Shown piece by piece: positions 58,083-64,000 of a DNA stretch of 64,000 nt (the first letter of the stretch is position 1; each line of letters opens with the position of its first letter). A program made the position numbers and the translations under genes. A model generated the notes under the pieces. That model searched no databases. It was not told the DNA's origin and was given only the letters and a program-made list of their open reading frames with translations. The stretch spans positions 151,086-215,085 of the forward strand of contig CAIMWE010000025.1 in NCBI GenBank assembly GCA_903845115.1, read 5' to 3'. The DNA is from an uncultured Acidobacteriota bacterium (GTDB lineage Bacteria > Acidobacteriota > Thermoanaerobaculia > UBA5066).

Positions 58083-59204
58083 CTAGCGGACCTGCAGGAG
58101 CCTCTCGTAGGCATCCGTCACGGCGTCCCACCGATAGAGCTCCGCCGCCCGGCGGCCGGCCCGCGTTCCCATCGCGAGGCGCCCCTCGTCCGAGCGAAAC
58201 AGCTCCTCGAGGGCGGCCGAGAGCGTCTCGGGCCTTCCGGCCTCGAACCAGACCGCCTCGTCGCCCAGGACCTCCCGGTTCTCCGCCGTGCCGTGGGCCA
58301 CGATCGGCCGGCCGAACCCCATCGCCTCCACGAGAGCCGGATGGGTCCCTCCCACCTCCGTCGCGTGGATGTACGCCGCCGCGTTCGCGAGCAGCTCGCG
58401 GTACCCCTCGCCGTAGATCGCCCCGGGCAGCAGGACCCGGGGGTCCTCGGCGGCCTGGGCCCTGAGGCCGGAGATGAACCGCTCGGCGTAGGGGGCGGAC
58501 CCGACCAGGACCAGCGGCAGCTCCCGCGAGAATCCCCGATATCCCCGGAGGACGCCGTCGGGGTTGTTCTCCGGCTCGAAGCGCGAGACGTAGAGGACGT
58601 ATCCGCCCCGCTTCAATCCGAGCCGGTCCAGCGTCGCGCTGCCCCCAGGGGCTGGCAGGTCCGAGCCGTACGGAATGAAGGTCGAGGCCAGCCCGAACGA
58701 GGACCGGTAGTACTCCTCGATCGCCCTCGCGTCGGTGACGACGACGTCGGGCATCACGCACGAGAGCCGCTCCGAGAGGAAGTAGACGAGCTTCCCCAGC
58801 GCATTCCACTTCCTGCGGTTCCGCTCGAGCCCGTCCACGTTCAGCACCACGCGCGTGGAGGCGCCCAGCAGCCGGGGAAGGCGGCACGTCAGCGCGTTCA
58901 CCGCGTTGCAGACCAGGACCGCGTCGTAGCCCTGGCCGGCCGCGTGGAGCCCGGAGAGGAGGGTGTGGACGACCGTCTCGAAGTACTTCCGGTGGACCGT
59001 CGGCACGAAGACGACCCGGACCCCCCGGTGCCGCTCGACCTCCCGCGCCACCAGCCGCCGCCTCGCGTAGACCGTCACCTCGTGCCCGCGCTCCGCCAGC
59101 CGGGACGAGAGCTCCTCGGCGAGGGTCTCGAATCCCCCGTACGCGGCGGGGATGCCCCTCGTGCCGAGGATCGCGAGGCGGAGGCCGGCCCGGCGGTCAG
59201 GCAT
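58083..59204 (-). CDS. Glycosyltransferase family 4 protein (DUF1972/RgpA-like)
   Basis: 373 residues, soluble GT-B fold. The N-terminus ILGTRGIPAAYGGFETLAEE is the DUF1972 signature found in rhamnosyltransferase-like enzymes; the C-terminal half has the GT4 donor site (YVSRFEPENN, HATEVGGTHPALVEAMGFG), with the usual EX7E-like pair in the last motif. It would add a sugar to the lipid-linked repeat unit. It overlaps the neighbouring GT2 gene by 8 bases, so the three transferases form one operon. Donor sugar unknown. Confidence 0.9.
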   Translation of the reverse strand: MPDRRAGLRLAILGTRGIPAAYGGFETLAEELSSRLAERGHEVTVYARRRLVAREVERHRGVRVVFVPTVHRKYFETVVHTLLSGLHAAGQGYDAVLVCNAVNALTCRLPRLLGASTRVVLNVDGLERNRRKWNALGKLVYFLSERLSCVMPDVVVTDARAIEEYYRSSFGLASTFIPYGSDLPAPGGSATLDRLGLKRGGYVLYVSRFEPENNPDGVLRGYRGFSRELPLVLVGSAPYAERFISGLRAQAAEDPRVLLPGAIYGEGYRELLANAAAYIHATEVGGTHPALVEAMGFGRPIVAHGTAENREVLGDEAVWFEAGRPETLSAALEELFRSDEGRLAMGTRAGRRAAELYRWDAVTDAYERLLQVR

Positions 59205-60222
59205 CCTGAAATCGCGCCTTTGCCGGATCGGAGGTGAACCAGCGGAGGAGGTCCCGGTCGGACCGCGTCCGCCGCGACTGGATCTCGGCGCGCTTCTCGA
59301 GGAGGCGCCGGCGGTTCCTCGCGAGCCACTGGAGGCCGGGGTACGACGAGCGTTCGATGGTCAGGCAGCCCCCGACCACGACGAGGTCCCGGACCAGCGT
59401 GCCGCCGAAAGTGGAGACGAGGTGCTCCCTCCCCGCGTTGTTGACCCGGAGAAGGAACCGGTTCTTGACCGAGTGGAGGTTCGCCAGCCGGGGCATCTGG
59501 CGGCGGCGCTCCGGCAGGTTCCGGCGCCGGTGCCACGCCAGGGCGGACGGGACGCACCGGGACGTCCACCCGCGCCCCTGTAGGCGCCACGCCAGGTCGA
59601 CGTCTTCCCGGTAGAGGAAGAAGTCGTCGTCGAAGAAGCCGGTGGAGATCCGGACGTCCTCGAGCGCGGCGCTCCGGTAGAGGGCGGCGCAGCCGGAGAC
59701 GCCGAAGACCTCGGCGGGGCGGTCGTACTGACCGTGGTCCACCTCGCCCCCCGCGAGGTCGAAGTGACGCCCCGTCCGGGTCATCCAGATCCCGACGGTG
59801 TCGACGAGGGCGGTCCGCACGAGGGCCGGGCCCTCGGCGTGGAGGATCTTCCCGGTCACCGCGCCGGTCCGGCCGTGGCCGGGGGCCCCGGCGTCCTCGA
59901 GGAGACGCTCCAGGAAGTCCGGCGCCAGGACGACGTCGGCGTTCAGGACGAGGACCCACGCGGCGCCGGCCCGGAGCGCCGTCTCGATCCCCTTGTTGTG
60001 CCCGCCCGTGAAGCCGAGGTTCTCCCGGGTGTGGAGGATCCGGAGGGGAAACTCCCCTCTCTTCTGCCATCCGGCCAGGACTCCCCGCGTCCCGTCCTCC
60101 GACGCGTTGTCGACGGCCACGACCTCGAAGTCCCGGTAGGTCTGGGCGGAAAGGGTGGGGAGGAGCGAATCGAGGTCGTTCGAGTCGTTGTGCGTGACGA
60201 GGGAGACGGCGACGTGGGCCAA
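59197..60222 (-). CDS. Glycosyltransferase family 2 protein (rhamnosyltransferase-like)
   Basis: 341 residues. GT-A fold of family 2: VSLVTHNDSNDLDSLLPTL at the N-terminus, VAVDNASEDGT near residue 36, the metal-binding VLNADVVL near residue 90 (DXD-like NAD), GAALYRS and the FLYREDVDLAWRLQGRGW motif with the catalytic acid. No membrane helix. It overlaps the GT4 gene and begins 1 base after the next GT2 gene upstream. A hydrophobic, positively charged C-terminus suggests membrane association. Confidence 0.9.
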   Translation of the reverse strand: MAHVAVSLVTHNDSNDLDSLLPTLSAQTYRDFEVVAVDNASEDGTRGVLAGWQKRGEFPLRILHTRENLGFTGGHNKGIETALRAGAAWVLVLNADVVLAPDFLERLLEDAGAPGHGRTGAVTGKILHAEGPALVRTALVDTVGIWMTRTGRHFDLAGGEVDHGQYDRPAEVFGVSGCAALYRSAALEDVRISTGFFDDDFFLYREDVDLAWRLQGRGWTSRCVPSALAWHRRRNLPERRRQMPRLANLHSVKNRFLLRVNNAGREHLVSTFGGTLVRDLVVVGGCLTIERSSYPGLQWLARNRRRLLEKRAEIQSRRTRSDRDLLRWFTSDPAKARFQDA

Positions 60223-60223
60223 C

Positions 60224-62579
<2,356 letters not shown>

Positions 62580-62659
62580 GGGGCCTCCTCCCCTTTTCCT
62601 CCGCCGCCGGCCGGCCGGCGGCGGAAGCCTGCTACACTCCGCGCCCGTCGACTCCCCGC

Positions 62660-62750
62660 GGACAGGTGGGTGAGTGGCTGAAACCAGCGGTTTGCTAAAT
62701 CGCCGTAGGTCAAAAGCCTACCGGGGGTTCGAATCCCCCCCTGTCCGCCA
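62660..62750 (+). tRNA. tRNA-Ser (anticodon GCT)
   Basis: Acceptor GGACAGG pairs with CCTGTCC (62740-62746). D arm, anticodon stem GCGGT/ATCGC with loop TTGCTAA (anticodon GCT), a long variable arm (GTAGG/CCTAC stem) and a T arm with GTTCGAAT are present. The 3' CCA (62748-62750) is encoded. The long variable arm confirms the serine type. Confidence 0.97.
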
Positions 62751-62777
62751 CTTTGATCGGTTCGGGTCTTCCGGGAG

Positions 62778-62865
<88 letters not shown>

Positions 62866-62984
62866 TCTTCCGGCGGGACCCGGCGACCGGGGCGGAGTTT
62901 GAAACCTCCAAACCGTAAGCTGCGTAACTTCAAGGGTATGAATCGTGGGGCGACGAGCGCCCACCGTGTCCCGGAGGAGGCCAG

Positions 62985-64000
62985 GTGAACCCGAAGAAGA
63001 AGTGGCTCATCGGAGGGGGCGCCGCCCTCGTCGTGACCCTCGTCGTCGTCTTCTCGATCGCGTCCCGGAACAAGGACCAGGTGACGGTCACGACCACGAA
63101 AGTCGTCAAGACCGACCTGGTCGGAACCGTGAACGGAAACGGGAGGATCCAGGCCCAGAAGAAGGTCGACATCTCGTCCCAGGTGATGGGACAGATCGTC
63201 ATCCTGGCGGTCCGGGAGGGAGACGTCGTCAAGAAAGGCGACTTCCTCCTCCAGATCGACAAGGTGCAGTACGACGCGAACACCCGCGCCGGACAGGCCG
63301 CGCTGGACGCCCTCTTCGCCCAGCGCGAGGCGGACCGCGCGACGAAGATCCAGGCGGGGCTCGACTGGGAGCGCGAGCGGAAGAACTTCGAGGCGAAGAT
63401 CTCCTCCGAGCAGGTCGCCCAGAAGGCGAAGCTCGCCTACGACTCGGCCGTCGCGGGGCTGAACGCCACGGAGCGGCGGATCGAGCAGGCCCGGGCGCAG
63501 CTGGCCGGCAACCACGACTCGCTGAACAAGACGACCCTCACCTCCCCGATCTCCGGCATCGTCACCGCCCGCCCGGTCGAGGCCGGGGAGAACGCGATCA
63601 TCGGGACGATGAACAACGCCGGGACCGTCCTCCTCACCATCTCCGACATGTCGATCGTGGACGCGGAGATGGAGGTCGACGAGACCGACATCCCGCGCGT
63701 GAAGGTCGGGCAGAAAGCGAAACTGACGCTCGACGCTTTCCCGGGGAAGAAATTCACCGGGGTGGTCCGGGAGGTCGGCGGCAGCCCGATCACGAAGTCC
63801 GCCCTCGGGACCGATGCGACCGCCGTCAACTTCAAGGTGAAGGTCCAGCTCGACGAGCCGCCCCAGGGGATCCGGCCCGGCTTCTCGGTCTCCGGGGAGA
63901 TCGAGACCGACCGGCGGGCCGGAACCCTGGCGATCCCCATCCCGGCTCTCGTCGTCTCCAGCGAGGAGGCCCTCGTCCGTCTCGGGAAGGGGAAGGAAGC
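62985..64000 (+). CDS. RND/MacA-type efflux periplasmic adaptor subunit (3' truncated by window edge)
   Basis: 338 residues visible from GTG, with GGAGGAGG 5 bases upstream. One N-terminal helix (LIGGGAALVVTLVVVFSIA) anchors it to the inner membrane. The membrane-fusion fold follows: first lipoyl half VKTDLVGTVNGNGRIQAQKK to REGDVVKKGDFLLQID, a helical hairpin (about residues 95-175, coiled coil facing the outer-membrane channel), second lipoyl half TSPISGIVTARPVEAGENA, and the beta-barrel part VDETDIPRVKVGQKAKLTL. The C-terminal end is cut off. The ATPase and permease of a MacAB-like pump would be expected downstream. Confidence 0.92.
   Translation, partial: MNPKKKWLIGGGAALVVTLVVVFSIASRNKDQVTVTTTKVVKTDLVGTVNGNGRIQAQKKVDISSQVMGQIVILAVREGDVVKKGDFLLQIDKVQYDANTRAGQAALDALFAQREADRATKIQAGLDWERERKNFEAKISSEQVAQKAKLAYDSAVAGLNATERRIEQARAQLAGNHDSLNKTTLTSPISGIVTARPVEAGENAIIGTMNNAGTVLLTISDMSIVDAEMEVDETDIPRVKVGQKAKLTLDAFPGKKFTGVVREVGGSPITKSALGTDATAVNFKVKVQLDEPPQGIRPGFSVSGEIETDRRAGTLAIPIPALVVSSEEALVRLGKGKE

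Noticed and set aside
62899..62928. Possible promoter TTGAAA with a weak CGTAAC before the efflux adaptor
   Set aside because: The -35-like word is fair, but the -10 matches only three of six positions at 18-base spacing; not enough to annotate.

Overview
The window is a GC-rich, densely packed piece of bacterial chromosome with about 51 protein genes, two tRNA genes and no insertion sequence, phage gene or CRISPR array. The best lineage clue is the secreted protein at 20412-21815: its C-terminal domain (an xFWFFxxxNxExxVKV core ending in a NPLGTLFAPVRD-like tail) is, as far as I remember, typical of Acidobacteriota of the Thermoanaerobaculia/Holophagae type. That placement is an inference.

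Layout. 1-4388 (+): the end of a roadblock/LC7 protein, two tandem diiron metallo-beta-lactamase-fold (ODP-type) proteins and a PAS-PAS-PAS-GGDEF-EAL enzyme, possibly an oxygen/NO-to-c-di-GMP module. 4410-10015 (-): one compact operon with a TetR regulator at its head, then a small cysteine-rich protein, the beta subunit, a cyclic-nucleotide-binding protein and the gamma, delta and alpha subunits of a group 3b NAD(P)-linked NiFe hydrogenase. Divergent from it (10300-12950) lie the two subunits of a 2-oxoacid:ferredoxin oxidoreductase. 13174-22875: a patatin-like lipase, an NRDE protein, a DUF4301 protein, a histidine kinase coupled to a GT-C-like membrane protein, the secreted protein and TrmJ. 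23300-33967: a type IIA topoisomerase B subunit, small membrane and metabolic genes (including a trimmed NagA-like deacetylase) and a three-subunit molybdenum hydroxylase. 34033-44643: a GAF/PAS-GGDEF-EAL protein, a cytidylate-kinase-like protein and glutamate synthase GltB/GltD, with a possible leader peptide before gltB. 44755-49980: DUF2760 plus two unusual Hsp70 proteins. 50026-56521: a probable selenoprotein with an in-frame UGA, a fused EutB-EutC ethanolamine ammonia-lyase, a PSP1 protein, a divergent Hfq and an M20 peptidase. 56550-61186 (-): four exopolysaccharide genes. 61281-64000: serS followed directly by two tRNA-Ser genes, then the start of an efflux adaptor.

The redox content (hydrogenase, 2-oxoacid:ferredoxin oxidoreductase, molybdenum hydroxylase, B12-dependent lyase, possible Sec enzyme, diiron O2/NO-type proteins) suggests an organism able to live anaerobically or at low oxygen. 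Many genes lack a Shine-Dalgarno sequence and instead carry a TAnnnT-like hexamer ending 6-7 nt before the start codon, which points to widespread leaderless transcription and was used here to choose several starts. The most unusual items are the Sec/SECIS gene, the EutBC fusion with a twin-arginine-like N-terminus, the DUF2760/Hsp70 operon, the TetR-headed hydrogenase operon and the serS-tRNA-Ser cluster.
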